64,000 nt of DNA from DAOUKH01 sp965261455 (GTDB lineage Bacteria > Chloroflexota > Dehalococcoidia > SHYB01), in contig OZ253453.1 in the NCBI GenBank assembly GCA_965261455.1, positions 868,001-932,000 of the forward strand. Reading direction: 5' to 3'. This document shows positions 25,717 through 34,311 of this stretch, in pieces. Numbering within the stretch: the first letter of the stretch is position 1; each line of letters begins with the position of its first letter. The position numbers and the translations under genes are program-made. Under the pieces are notes generated by a model. The model made no database searches, was not told the DNA's origin, and saw only the letters and a list, made by a program, of their open reading frames with translations.

Positions 25717-25725
25717 TGGTATAAT
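25717..25725 (+). promoter_or_regulatory. Extended -10 promoter for the Gld-type ABC operon
   Basis: TGGTATAAT (25717-25725) is a perfect -10 hexamer with the TG extension. No good -35 lies 16-18 bp upstream, as is usual for extended -10 promoters. The TTG start codon of the ABC ATPase is 69 bp downstream. Confidence 0.6.
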
Positions 25726-25793
25726 TCACGGCGCTTTGTGCTCCATATGCGGGGCACCGGGCAGCGCGCCCGCACCTAAGGAATCGAACGCTC

Positions 25794-26765
25794 TTGATCG
25801 AAGTTGAACACGTCAGCAAGTTCTTCGGTGACTTCATCGCCATCGAAGACGTGTCGTTCGTAGCCGAGCGCGGCGAGATCCTCGGCTTCCTGGGGCCCAA
25901 CGGCGCCGGGAAGACGACGACGATGCGGATCATCACCGGCTTCACGCCGCCGAGTGAGGGAACCGTCCGCGTCGCCGGGCACGACGTGCTGCAAGACTCG
26001 CTCGAAGCCCGGCGCAACATCGGCTACCTCCCCGAGACGGTGCCCCTCTACACCGACATGACGGTGCGGGACTACCTCGACTTCATGGGCAGCCTCCGCC
26101 AAATGACGCCGGCGGAGCGCAAGAGCCGCTCCGACTACGTGATCGAGCGCCTCGCCATCGGAGATTACGTCAACACCTTCATCGGGCGGTTGTCCAAGGG
26201 CTTCCGGCAGCGCGTCGGGCTGGCCCAGGCCATGCTCCACGAGCCGACGGTGCTCATCCTCGACGAGCCCACCATCGGCATCGACCCGGTGCAGGTCGTC
26301 GAGACCCGCGAGCTCATTCGCGGCCTGGGCCAGGACCACACCATCGTGCTCAGCACGCACATCCTCCCCGAGGTGAGCACGATGTGTGAGCGCGTGGTGG
26401 TGATCAACGAAGGCCGCATCGTTGCGGTGGACAAGCCCGAAAACCTGTCGGTGCATCTACGCGGATCGGAGCAGGTCCGCGTAGAAGTCCGCGGGCCGTC
26501 CCGCGACGTGGCCGCCCGCTTCCGCGACCTCAACGGGGTGCGGCGGGTCGAGCGCACCGAGGTCGGCAGCGGCGTCTTCAGCTACGCACTCGAATGCGAG
26601 CCGGGCTCCGATCTCAAGGAAGCCCTGGCCAAGCTCGTCGTGGACCAAGGCTGGGGACTGCTCGGCCTCGAATCCGCCAGCATGAGCCTCGAAGACATCT
26701 TCCTGGAGCTCACCACCCGCGAGGGAACGCCCGCCGCATCCGGCGAGAAAAAGACGGCCTCATGA
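25794..26765 (+). CDS. ABC exporter ATP-binding protein (Gld/CcmA type)
   Basis: The protein is 323 aa, starting at TTG with an upstream aagga. Nucleotide-binding motifs: Walker A GPNGAGKTTT (near residue 37), signature RLSKGFRQRVGLAQ, Walker B VLILDEPTIGID and the switch His in LSTHILPEV. A C-terminal extension of about 90 residues is common in the GldA/DrrA group. It energises export by the permease encoded next, which overlaps by ATGA. The substrate is unknown. Confidence 0.92.
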   Translation: MIEVEHVSKFFGDFIAIEDVSFVAERGEILGFLGPNGAGKTTTMRIITGFTPPSEGTVRVAGHDVLQDSLEARRNIGYLPETVPLYTDMTVRDYLDFMGSLRQMTPAERKSRSDYVIERLAIGDYVNTFIGRLSKGFRQRVGLAQAMLHEPTVLILDEPTIGIDPVQVVETRELIRGLGQDHTIVLSTHILPEVSTMCERVVVINEGRIVAVDKPENLSVHLRGSEQVRVEVRGPSRDVAARFRDLNGVRRVERTEVGSGVFSYALECEPGSDLKEALAKLVVDQGWGLLGLESASMSLEDIFLELTTREGTPAASGEKKTAS

Positions 26766-27508
26766 ACGCCCTCCTCATCGCCAAGAAGGAGCTGCGCACC
26801 TACTTCGCGTCGCCCATCGCGTACGTGATCATGGCCGCGTTCCTCTTCTTCACCGGCCTGCTCTTTATCGACAGCCTCAGCGGGCCCTTCCGCGAGGCTT
26901 CCCTCCGCGAGTTCTTCTCCGGCCAAGCCTCCGGAGGCATCACCACCGGCACGGTCACCGGGGCCTTCGTCCTGCTGCTGCTGGGCCCGGTGATCACCAT
27001 GCGGTTGCTCGCGGAGGAATCGAAGCTGGGCACGCTCGAACTGCTGCTCACCTCGCCGGTGCGCGACTTCGAGGTCGTGGCCGGCAAGTTCATCGCCGCG
27101 CTCGGCATCGTGGCCATGCTGCTCCTTCTCACCATCTACTACCCAATCATGCTTTACGTGTTTGGCGATCCCGAGTTCGGCCCTCTCTTCTCCGGGTACT
27201 TCGGACTCGTCCTGCTCGGCGCCTTCTTCGTCTCCGTGGGCCTCTTCGCCTCGTCGCTCAGCAGCAACCAGATCGTCAGCGCCGTCGTCGGCCTCGTGAT
27301 CCTGCTCATGTTCTGGTTCATCAACGAGGGCGCCGACTTCTTCCGGGGGCAGCCGGAGACAATCCTCCAGTTCGTCTCGCCGCGCTCCCACTTCGACGAC
27401 TTCGCACGCGGGCTCATCTATCTCGACTCGGTCATTTACTTCCTTGGCCTCACCGCCATGTTCATCTTCCTCACGGTGCGAAGCCTCGAGACCAGGAGAT
27501 GGCGGTAG
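26762..27508 (+). CDS. ABC-2 type permease (GldF-like)
   Basis: The protein is 248 aa from ATG 26762, coupled to the ATPase gene by a 4-base overlap. Six hydrophobic segments are visible, beginning AYVIMAAFLFFTGLLFI. The conserved cytoplasmic stretch LLAEESKLGTLELLLTSPV is typical of ABC-2/GldF permeases. It forms the membrane channel of the exporter. The next gene starts immediately after the stop. Confidence 0.9.
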   Translation: MNALLIAKKELRTYFASPIAYVIMAAFLFFTGLLFIDSLSGPFREASLREFFSGQASGGITTGTVTGAFVLLLLGPVITMRLLAEESKLGTLELLLTSPVRDFEVVAGKFIAALGIVAMLLLLTIYYPIMLYVFGDPEFGPLFSGYFGLVLLGAFFVSVGLFASSLSSNQIVSAVVGLVILLMFWFINEGADFFRGQPETILQFVSPRSHFDDFARGLIYLDSVIYFLGLTAMFIFLTVRSLETRRWR

Positions 27509-29230
27509 ATGGCGAAGAAGCGCTTTAGCGCCCTCTCCGACGCCCTCACCGAGTACGTTGGCAACACCGCCGCCGCGGCCCTCGTGGGGGCGGCGATGGC
27601 GCTGATCACCGCCGGGGTGCTGGCCCTCGTGGCCCGCGACCTGCGGGGCGCCGCCCTCGGTCTCTTGATCGTCGGCCTCGTGCTGCTGCTCACCGCCTTC
27701 GTCTCCGGCTACTCCTCGATCCGCGCCGCCATCATGACGCGGCGCGGCTTCTACGGACTGAACGCCACGGCGATGACGCTACTGTTCCTGGCCATCGCCG
27801 CGGTCATCATTTGGGTGGGCGCGCAGGGCACCGCCAAGTGGGACGTGACCGCCACCCGCCAGTTCAGTATCGCGCCGCAGACCGAGTCGATCCTCAAGGA
27901 CCTACAGCAGGAAGTGCGCGCCAGCGCCTTCTTCGTGCCCGGCGACACCAATCAGGCCGTCGTGCGCTCCACGGCCCTCGACCTGCTGGAAGAGTACGGA
28001 CGCCAGTCCGGGCTGTTCTCCTTCGAGGTGGTGGACCCCGACCTGAACCCGGAGAGGGCGCGGAATTTCGGCATCAACCCCAACAGCCAGCCGGGGACGG
28101 TCGTGTTCTCTTCAGAAGGCGCGCTCCAGCCCGTCAACACGCTGATCTTCCAGCAGGAGGGCGGCTTCCTGCCCAACCTGACGCTGGAGAAGGACTTCAG
28201 CCAGGCCGTCCTCGCGGTGACGCGGACACAGCAGAAGGTGGTCTACTTCACCATCCGCCACGGCGAGCGCAACATCAGCAGCGCCGACGCCGCCGGCTAC
28301 GGTCTCGCCCGCCTCGGTATTGAGGCCGACAACTACACCATCCGCCCGCTCGACATCGTCACCGCGGGCGCGGTCCCCGAAGACGCGGCGGCGGTCGTGG
28401 TCGCCGGCCCGCAGCGCGAACTGCTCGAAGAGGAAGCCGGGCCGCTAGGCGACTACCTGCGGGGCGGGGGTAACGCCCTGTTCCTGCTCGACCCCAACCC
28501 GCCGGCGAGCTTCACGACGATCTTGGAAGAATGGGGCGTGCGGCTCGGCGAAGGCACGATCATCGATCTCGCCAGCTCCGTCTCGAACAATACGCGCGCG
28601 CCCTTCGTGGGCGAGGGCGGCTACAGCCTCCACGCGGCACTCAACGGACCTGGCGACGAGTTGTTCAACGCCGTTCGATACAGCCCGATCACGCAGCCCA
28701 TCGACGACTTCAGCTTCTACGACCACGCCGCGGCCATCATTCCGCTCGCGGAGCAGGCCGACGACCTCGAATTACCCAATATCTTCTACGCCGGAAACAC
28801 CACCACGATCGCCCCCTTCCTGACCTCCTCGCCCGTGTTCAGTTGGCTGGAACGCGACGCCGATGCCGAGACCCGCGACGACGACGAACTCACCGGCCCG
28901 CTCGCCATCGGCGTCACTATCGACGCCGCGGGCCCCTACGGCGTCGAGCCCGAAGCCGGCGCGCCCCGGACCAAGATCGTTGTCATCGGCGATTCCGACT
29001 TCGCCAGCAACCGATTCTTCAGCTCGTTCAGCAACGGCGACGTTCTGTTGAACTCGGTGAACTGGCTCACCGGAGACGTCGACCTGATTTCGGTCCGCCC
29101 GAAGCTGCGGGACGCCCGCCTGCTCATCGTGAAGCAGGAAGAATGGAACTTCATCCGCTGGTCGAGCTTGCTCATCCTGCCCATCGCCGTCGGGCTCGCC
29201 GGCGCCTTCGTCTGGTGGAAGCAGCGCTAG
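27509..29230 (+). CDS. GldG-like ABC-associated membrane protein
   Basis: The protein is 573 aa. Three N-terminal membrane helices lead into a large extracytoplasmic region beginning WDVTATRQFSIAPQTESIL, the signature of GldG-type proteins. It includes VYFTIRHGERNISSADAAGY and VVIGDSDFASNRFF. One C-terminal helix (LLILPIAVGLAGAFVWW) closes the protein. In Bacteroidota the GldA/F/G complex supports gliding; in other phyla the same triad is of unknown use. It starts directly after the permease stop. Confidence 0.88.
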   Translation: MAKKRFSALSDALTEYVGNTAAAALVGAAMALITAGVLALVARDLRGAALGLLIVGLVLLLTAFVSGYSSIRAAIMTRRGFYGLNATAMTLLFLAIAAVIIWVGAQGTAKWDVTATRQFSIAPQTESILKDLQQEVRASAFFVPGDTNQAVVRSTALDLLEEYGRQSGLFSFEVVDPDLNPERARNFGINPNSQPGTVVFSSEGALQPVNTLIFQQEGGFLPNLTLEKDFSQAVLAVTRTQQKVVYFTIRHGERNISSADAAGYGLARLGIEADNYTIRPLDIVTAGAVPEDAAAVVVAGPQRELLEEEAGPLGDYLRGGGNALFLLDPNPPASFTTILEEWGVRLGEGTIIDLASSVSNNTRAPFVGEGGYSLHAALNGPGDELFNAVRYSPITQPIDDFSFYDHAAAIIPLAEQADDLELPNIFYAGNTTTIAPFLTSSPVFSWLERDADAETRDDDELTGPLAIGVTIDAAGPYGVEPEAGAPRTKIVVIGDSDFASNRFFSSFSNGDVLLNSVNWLTGDVDLISVRPKLRDARLLIVKQEEWNFIRWSSLLILPIAVGLAGAFVWWKQR

Positions 29231-29306
29231 GGCCCACAAAACCGTCCCGAGCCGCCGCGCGTAGCGAGTTAAGACCAACCGGCGCCATGACCGAACGGCC
29301 TATCTG

Positions 29307-30344
29307 ATGAACTACCGTCTCACCATCGGGCTCGTCGTCGCGCTCGCCATCGTGGCGGCCATCTCCGCGATCATCGTCCTCAACGACGACCCCGGCACGC
29401 CCGACCGCGTCCGCGTGCAGCGCGAGTTCCTCTGGACCATCGACGACGACGCGATCCGGACCGTGTCGATCCGCACCGGCACCTCTGAGCAGATGTGGAT
29501 CAAGGACGACAACCGCCGCTGGCACTTCGACACCACCAACGGCGCCCCCGTCGATCCCGCCCGGTGGGGCGGCGTCACGCTGCTACTCAGCGGCCCGCAG
29601 CACCGCCGCGAGCTTGCCGGCGCCGCCGCCCACCTCGACCGCTACGGCCTCGTCTCCCCGGACACGGTCATCCGAGTCGGCGTCGAGGAAGGGGCCATCG
29701 CCCTTGAGGTACGCCTCGGCGACAGGACGCCCGACGGCATCAGCCACTACGCGCAGAAGGACGACGACCCCGGCGTCTTCCTGATCGACGCCACGTGGGG
29801 CGAGGCGCTGACGAAACTCGTGCGCGAACTGCCCCATCAGACCCTCTGGAGCACCGACATCGTGGTGAATGCTCTGAAGGTCGAGCACCGGGGCGGCGCG
29901 CAGACCTGGCTGGTGGACGGGGAAGGCACGTGGCGCTTCGACTCCACCGAGGGCGACCCCGTCGACGAGGAGCGCTGGGAGAGCGTGCTCGAGCTTCTGC
30001 GCAGCCCGCGCTTCCGCTTCGAGACCGAGGACCCTCCCGACAGTCTCGAACCCTACGGACTTGACGCGCCAGTGACGGTGGTCGATCTCACCTTCAGCGG
30101 AAGTGAACCCATCCAGGTCCGGTTCGGCGGCCAAACGCCCGACGGCGTGCGGCAATACGCCCAGATCAACGACGCCGAATCTGTCATCATGATCGAGACC
30201 GAATGGGGCGCCGCGCTCGCCAACCTCGTCCTCGACCCGCCGCCCACCGCGGCCCCCGCCGAAGAGGAAGACGCCGACGACACGGACAGCGACGGCGACT
30301 CCGAAGGCGACGACGAGGACGAGGACAGCAACGACTCCGCGTAG
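29307..30344 (+). CDS. DUF4340 membrane-anchored protein
   Basis: The protein is 345 aa. One N-terminal membrane helix (LTIGLVVALAIVAAISAIIV) is followed by two related DUF4340 repeats, seen as WHFDTTNGAPVDPARWGG and WRFDSTEGDPVDEERWES about 150 residues apart, each followed by a YGL motif. The last 35 residues are highly acidic (Asp/Glu/Ser). DUF4340 proteins commonly follow GldG-like genes and are thought to be part of the same envelope complex. A 76-bp gap separates it from gldG. Confidence 0.87.
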   Translation: MNYRLTIGLVVALAIVAAISAIIVLNDDPGTPDRVRVQREFLWTIDDDAIRTVSIRTGTSEQMWIKDDNRRWHFDTTNGAPVDPARWGGVTLLLSGPQHRRELAGAAAHLDRYGLVSPDTVIRVGVEEGAIALEVRLGDRTPDGISHYAQKDDDPGVFLIDATWGEALTKLVRELPHQTLWSTDIVVNALKVEHRGGAQTWLVDGEGTWRFDSTEGDPVDEERWESVLELLRSPRFRFETEDPPDSLEPYGLDAPVTVVDLTFSGSEPIQVRFGGQTPDGVRQYAQINDAESVIMIETEWGAALANLVLDPPPTAAPAEEEDADDTDSDGDSEGDDEDEDSNDSA

Positions 30345-30403
30345 GGGCGCCCCTTGTGGCTGCCCGTCCCTCCATGGAGGACCACCCTAGGGCTCTCCCC
30401 CTC

Positions 30404-30592
30404 TGGAGACCTTTGCGCAACTGGGGTGACTGACCACGAGGGTGGCGGACTTCGATAACCCGTGGTGGTTGCGAGGCGGCCCCTCATCTCAATCTTCTCC
30501 CGTGGGGAGAAGAGGCAAGACCTCCCGGCCCCACCCATTCTTGTCCGCGGACGGTTTCCGCAAAGGTCTCCTGTGGGGGGAGACGGAGCAGA
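30404..30592 (+). repeat. Dispersed intergenic repeat, copy B
   Basis: The same core as copy A is present: ggcggacttcgataacccg at 30444-30462, followed by the tggtggttgcgag stretch and the cttctccc-gtg-gggagaag hairpin at 30493-30511. The left flank has tctggagacctttgcgca and the right flank a ggtctcctgtggggggagac palindrome. It lies between the DUF4340 gene and a convergent small gene. Confidence 0.9.
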
Positions 30593-30599
30593 GAAGCGC

Positions 30600-30902
30600 C
30601 TAGCCGTTCCGTAACGAACGGACTATCGCCGCGGCTTGGTCGTAGTCGTCGCGGTGTACGCGGACCGAGGTGAAGCGCTGCCTCGGCATCCGGAGAAGGT
30701 CGGGGCCGCCGATGGCCTTGAGTTTCACCCGGACGCCGCGCTTCACCAGTTCCTCGCGCATGACGAGAGCCTGCTCCCGGTCGCCCGATCCCCAGAAGCC
30801 GTGGATCTCGCGCCACTCCCGCGCCTCCTGATAAGCGCGGAAGTACCACACGCCGCCCGCCGCGAGCAGCGCCACGGCAATGGCCAAGAGGAACACGTCC
30901 AT
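30600..30902 (-). CDS. Small membrane-anchored DUF2007-like protein
   Basis: The protein is 100 aa. An N-terminal helix (VFLLAIAVALLAAGGVWYF) is followed by a soluble domain with DREQALVMREELVKRGVRV and VHRDDYDQAAAIVRSL. That pattern, an element resembling an 'A-x-L-x-x-x-G-I' turn followed by a closing helix, is that of DUF2007/putative signal-transducing proteins. Its exact role is unknown. It ends 8 bp from repeat copy B. Confidence 0.65.
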   Translation of the reverse strand: MDVFLLAIAVALLAAGGVWYFRAYQEAREWREIHGFWGSGDREQALVMREELVKRGVRVKLKAIGGPDLLRMPRQRFTSVRVHRDDYDQAAAIVRSLRNG

Positions 30903-30943
30903 GCGCCCATCATAACGGAAGCGCAGAGCGGGACACCGAGGCG

Positions 30944-33448
30944 CTAGAACGACGATTCGAGCGCGCCGGCGGCGAAGAGATCGGCCACGTCGTCCTCGTC
31001 GAGGCCGAGGATCTCCCGTAACACCTGCACGTTATGTTGCCCTACCGTGGGCGCCGCCCAGCGGGGGCGGTTGGACTCGCCGGACAGCTTGAACTGCGGC
31101 CCGTTGTACGGCATCGGACCGCACTCGTTGTGGTCGAGCCAGTGGAAGAAGCCCCAGTGCTCCAGCTGCGGGTCTCTCCACAGCTCTTCCGCGCTCTGGA
31201 CGACGCCCGCTGCGACGCCGGCATCTTGCAGCGCCTCCATCAGCGCGTAGGCGTCGCGCTCCTTCGTCGCCTCGCCGATCAGCGCGTCGAGCTCGTCGGC
31301 GAGGCGGAGCCGCCCGGCGCGGTCGGCGAACCGCGCCTCCCTCGCCCACAGGGGGCCGCCCAACACCCGGCCGAGGGCGGCCCACTCGTCGTCGCTGGTC
31401 ACCGCGATGGCGATGAACGAGCCGCCGGGAGCCGTCGGGCGCGGCGCGCAGGGATAAGCGCCGTGGGGCGCGGCGAAGCTGTCGCGGTTACCGCTGCGGG
31501 CCTGCACCACACCGTTGACGGTGTAGTCGAGCAGCGCGGGGGCCAGGTAGTGCGCGGCGCACTCGGCCTGCGCGAGATCAAGGTGCTGGCCCTGGCCGGT
31601 ACGGTCGCGGTGGTCCAAAGCCGCGATCACCGCCGCGACGGCGTTGGGTGGGTTGATGAAGTCGGTGTAGGCGCCGTAGACCTCCGCCGGCATACGGTCG
31701 GGCCATCCCGACATGTTGTGAAACCCCGACATCGCCGCCGCCGTCCCGCCGTAACCGCCATAGGTACGGTGCGGCCCCGTCTGGCCGAGGAGCGTCGTGC
31801 TGAAGTAGACGATGTCCGGGTGCAGCGCGCGCATGGAGGCGTAGTCGAGGCCCCAGCGGGCCATCGTCCCCGGCGTGAAGCTCTCCGCCATCACGTCGGG
31901 CCGCCATTCACGGACGATGCGGCGAATGAGCGCGCGCGCCTCCTCGGTCTTCAGATTGAGCCCCAGCCCGTACTTGCCGGTGTTGAAGTTGGCAGAGAAC
32001 TGGCCTCGGTTGAGACCGGGCTTCCCGTCCTTGAAGGGTCCCACCGAGCGCGACGGATCGGCGCGGCTCTCCGACTCGACGCGGATCACCGTCGCGCCGT
32101 GGTCGGCGAGGAACTTCATCGTCATCGGCCCAACGCCTACCCAGCTCATGTCGAGGACGCGCAGCCCCTCGAACGGCTGGCCGGAGAGCGGCGATTCAGG
32201 CAGCGGCGCGGGCTTGCGGGCCTTGCCCAGCAGTTCGGCGGTGTGCTCGCCGACGCGCGGCGCGGCGCGCCGGTACGACAGCGGCGTCTCGTTGAGCTTG
32301 ATGTACGGACCGGGGTGCGTCACCGTCCGCCCGTTCGGGTAGGGAACGTCGACCCAGAAGCCGCGGGCGGCGAGCTGCGCGTTCTCCCGCAGGTCGCGCG
32401 GGGTCTGGCACGGCGCGATGAGCAGCTTCTCGGAGACGGCCCGCTCCAGTATCTCGACCTTCGTCTTGCCCGCGAAGAAGCGCTGGAGCGCCTCCTGCAT
32501 GGCATAAAACTCCTGGACCTCCGCCGAGTCCTCCGACAGACCTTCCAAGCGGTTCATGTCCTGCGTCGGCCAGTCGGTGCGCTTCATGAACTCCGGGGCC
32601 GCCCCCTCCTCGTCCATCCACCGCGTCAGCTTGGTCATCGAGTCCCCGCTGACCCAGCCCCCATAGGCGTAGGGCCGGAGGAAGCCGTCCTTGCAGGAGA
32701 AGACAACCCGGTTGAGGGCGTTGCCCACGCGGCGGACGGCGCCCCCGCGCTCCAGGCTCCCGCCGGCGAGCTTGGGGTAGGGTGCGACGTTGTGCATCGT
32801 CCAGATGACGGAGGCCTGCATGTTGACGTCGACGTGCCGCCCCGCGCCGGAGCGGTTGCGGGCCCGCAGCGCGATCATCGTCCCCGCCGCCGCCTGGGCT
32901 CCGGCGTGCAGCTCGGCCTGCGGCACCGCGACGCGCACCGGCGGGCGGTCCTCGTCGCCGCAGAGGTACTGCATCCCACCCATGGCCCAGCCGGCGATGT
33001 CGGCGACGCGGTGGTGCGCCCGGGGGCCGGTCTGCCCGTAGGGCGTGATCGAGGTGTAGACGAGGCCGGGGTTGACCGCGGCGAGGTCGTCGAAGCCCAG
33101 CCCCCGCTCGGCGAGGTAGCCCGGTGCGAACGACTCGACCAGCACGTCGGCGCCGCGCGCGAGCTCGCGGAGCGCCTCGGCCCCGTCGGCGCGCTCGATG
33201 TCGAGTACCGCGCTGCGCTTGTTGAGGCAGTAGGCGGCCCAGAAGAGGCTGCCTTCGGGGTCTTCGACGCCTCCGGCGAACGGCCCGCGGAGCCTCGTCA
33301 GGCTGCCCTCCGGCGGCTCGATCTTGATCACGTCGGCCCCGAGATCGGCGAGCACCTTGCCGCACCAGTTGAAGCCGCCTTCCGTCAGGTCGAGGACGCG
33401 GTAAGGTGCAAGCGGCGATGAGTTGGGAGGCTCGGCGGCGTTGGTCAT
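30944..33448 (-). CDS. Fused two-domain CaiB/BaiF CoA transferase
   Basis: The protein is 834 aa, twice the usual length. The N-half (to about residue 410) has LTEGGFNWCGKVLADLGADV and GRHVDVNMQASVIW; the C-half (from about 425) has LRVLDMSWVGVGPMTMKFL and GQHLDLAQAECAAHY. In family III enzymes an acidic residue sits just after the SMQ-like turn: the C-half has Glu, the N-half has Ala, so the N-half may be catalytically dead. Split homologues occur at 34.3-36.8 and 6.3-8.6 kb. The enzyme should transfer CoA between organic acids. Confidence 0.87.
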   Translation of the reverse strand: MTNAAEPPNSSPLAPYRVLDLTEGGFNWCGKVLADLGADVIKIEPPEGSLTRLRGPFAGGVEDPEGSLFWAAYCLNKRSAVLDIERADGAEALRELARGADVLVESFAPGYLAERGLGFDDLAAVNPGLVYTSITPYGQTGPRAHHRVADIAGWAMGGMQYLCGDEDRPPVRVAVPQAELHAGAQAAAGTMIALRARNRSGAGRHVDVNMQASVIWTMHNVAPYPKLAGGSLERGGAVRRVGNALNRVVFSCKDGFLRPYAYGGWVSGDSMTKLTRWMDEEGAAPEFMKRTDWPTQDMNRLEGLSEDSAEVQEFYAMQEALQRFFAGKTKVEILERAVSEKLLIAPCQTPRDLRENAQLAARGFWVDVPYPNGRTVTHPGPYIKLNETPLSYRRAAPRVGEHTAELLGKARKPAPLPESPLSGQPFEGLRVLDMSWVGVGPMTMKFLADHGATVIRVESESRADPSRSVGPFKDGKPGLNRGQFSANFNTGKYGLGLNLKTEEARALIRRIVREWRPDVMAESFTPGTMARWGLDYASMRALHPDIVYFSTTLLGQTGPHRTYGGYGGTAAAMSGFHNMSGWPDRMPAEVYGAYTDFINPPNAVAAVIAALDHRDRTGQGQHLDLAQAECAAHYLAPALLDYTVNGVVQARSGNRDSFAAPHGAYPCAPRPTAPGGSFIAIAVTSDDEWAALGRVLGGPLWAREARFADRAGRLRLADELDALIGEATKERDAYALMEALQDAGVAAGVVQSAEELWRDPQLEHWGFFHWLDHNECGPMPYNGPQFKLSGESNRPRWAAPTVGQHNVQVLREILGLDEDDVADLFAAGALESSF

Positions 33449-33486
33449 GGCGTAGACAGTATCGACGGCGGGTCAACGCCGCGCCG

Positions 33487-33515
33487 TTGACCCCTCCCAC
33501 TCCCCCCACTACACT
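33487..33515 (+). promoter_or_regulatory. Sigma70-like promoter for the MerB-like gene and CoA transferases
   Basis: TTGACC (33487-33492) and TACACT (33510-33515) are separated by 17 bp. The MerB-like start codon is 54 bp downstream, with an aaggagg RBS at 33558-33564. Confidence 0.6.
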
Positions 33516-33568
33516 CCCTACCGCCGGAGGGCGCCGCACGCCGCCCTCTCAGACTCTAAGGAGGCGCC

Positions 33569-34288
33569 ATGCAGCTGATCCCCTCGTTCGATTGGAGCGA
33601 GAACGCGAAGAAGGTCCGCGAGTTCGTCTATGCCTACTGGGGAGAACACGCGCACCCCCCCAGCACGCTCGACATCCACCAAGGCGTGGGCCTCGGACGC
33701 CGCGAGATACACAACGCGCTCTACGAGCTGCAGCTCGGCGGCATGTGCACCCTCGACCTCGACAGTCCCCATCTCTCCCTGCTGCGCTTCCTGCCCTACG
33801 CCGCCTATCCAACGGTCGTCAAGGGCTTCATCGGCGACAAGTTCCTCGGCTACGTGGGCTGCGCCATGGAGTCGGTGGCCTTCTCCAAGATGCCCGCGTA
33901 CCAGGACCAGGAAGTGCGGCTCGAGTCCTATTGCGCCTGCTGCCTCACCCCGGTCACGGTCAAGAGTAAGAACGGCGAGGCCACGGACTGGCCCGAAGGG
34001 CTGCTGGTGCACGTCGGCCTGACTCCCCACGAGTGGAACCGGGTCAACCACAACCCCATGTGCGACACGATGAACTTCGTCCTCGACGCCCAGCACGCCG
34101 ACCGCTACGAGCGCATGACCTCGCGGCGCGGCGTCCTCTTCAGCCGCGAGCAGGCCCACGGGTTGGTCAAGGCCGTGGCCGACAACCGGCAGTGGGACTA
34201 CGACTGGGTACAGGGTACGGGCGACCCCTCGGGGACACTCGCCGCGATCAAGGGCCTGGGCGTCGACGTGAGCAACTGGGAGGCCTAG
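33569..34288 (+). CDS. MerB-like (organomercurial lyase family) protein
   Basis: The protein is 239 aa. An N-terminal winged-helix-like part (STLDIHQGVGLGRREIHNAL) precedes a MerB-type core. The key loop reads GYVGCAMESVAF where MerB has Cys-Ala-x-Asp (Cys96 and Asp99 of R388 MerB): the Cys is kept and Asp is replaced by Glu. The second catalytic Cys (Cys159) is matched by NPMCDTMNF. An extra pair CACC precedes LTPVTVKS. MerB protonates carbon-mercury bonds. No merA, merR or merT is nearby, and the gene leads an operon of CoA transferases, so the substrate could differ. Confidence 0.7.
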   Translation: MQLIPSFDWSENAKKVREFVYAYWGEHAHPPSTLDIHQGVGLGRREIHNALYELQLGGMCTLDLDSPHLSLLRFLPYAAYPTVVKGFIGDKFLGYVGCAMESVAFSKMPAYQDQEVRLESYCACCLTPVTVKSKNGEATDWPEGLLVHVGLTPHEWNRVNHNPMCDTMNFVLDAQHADRYERMTSRRGVLFSREQAHGLVKAVADNRQWDYDWVQGTGDPSGTLAAIKGLGVDVSNWEA

Positions 34289-34311
34289 CCAAACCCCAGC
34301 GCAAGGGCCCA

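Noticed and set aside
25574..26020. N-terminal extension of the zinc-ribbon membrane gene to 26020
   Set aside because: The extra 149 residues are the reverse of the ABC ATPase gene and its promoter; the zinc ribbon begins at the Met at 25573.
31034..33421. Long plus-strand frame opposite the fused CoA transferase
   Set aside because: Shadow of the real gene; third-position GC bias keeps the reverse frame open.
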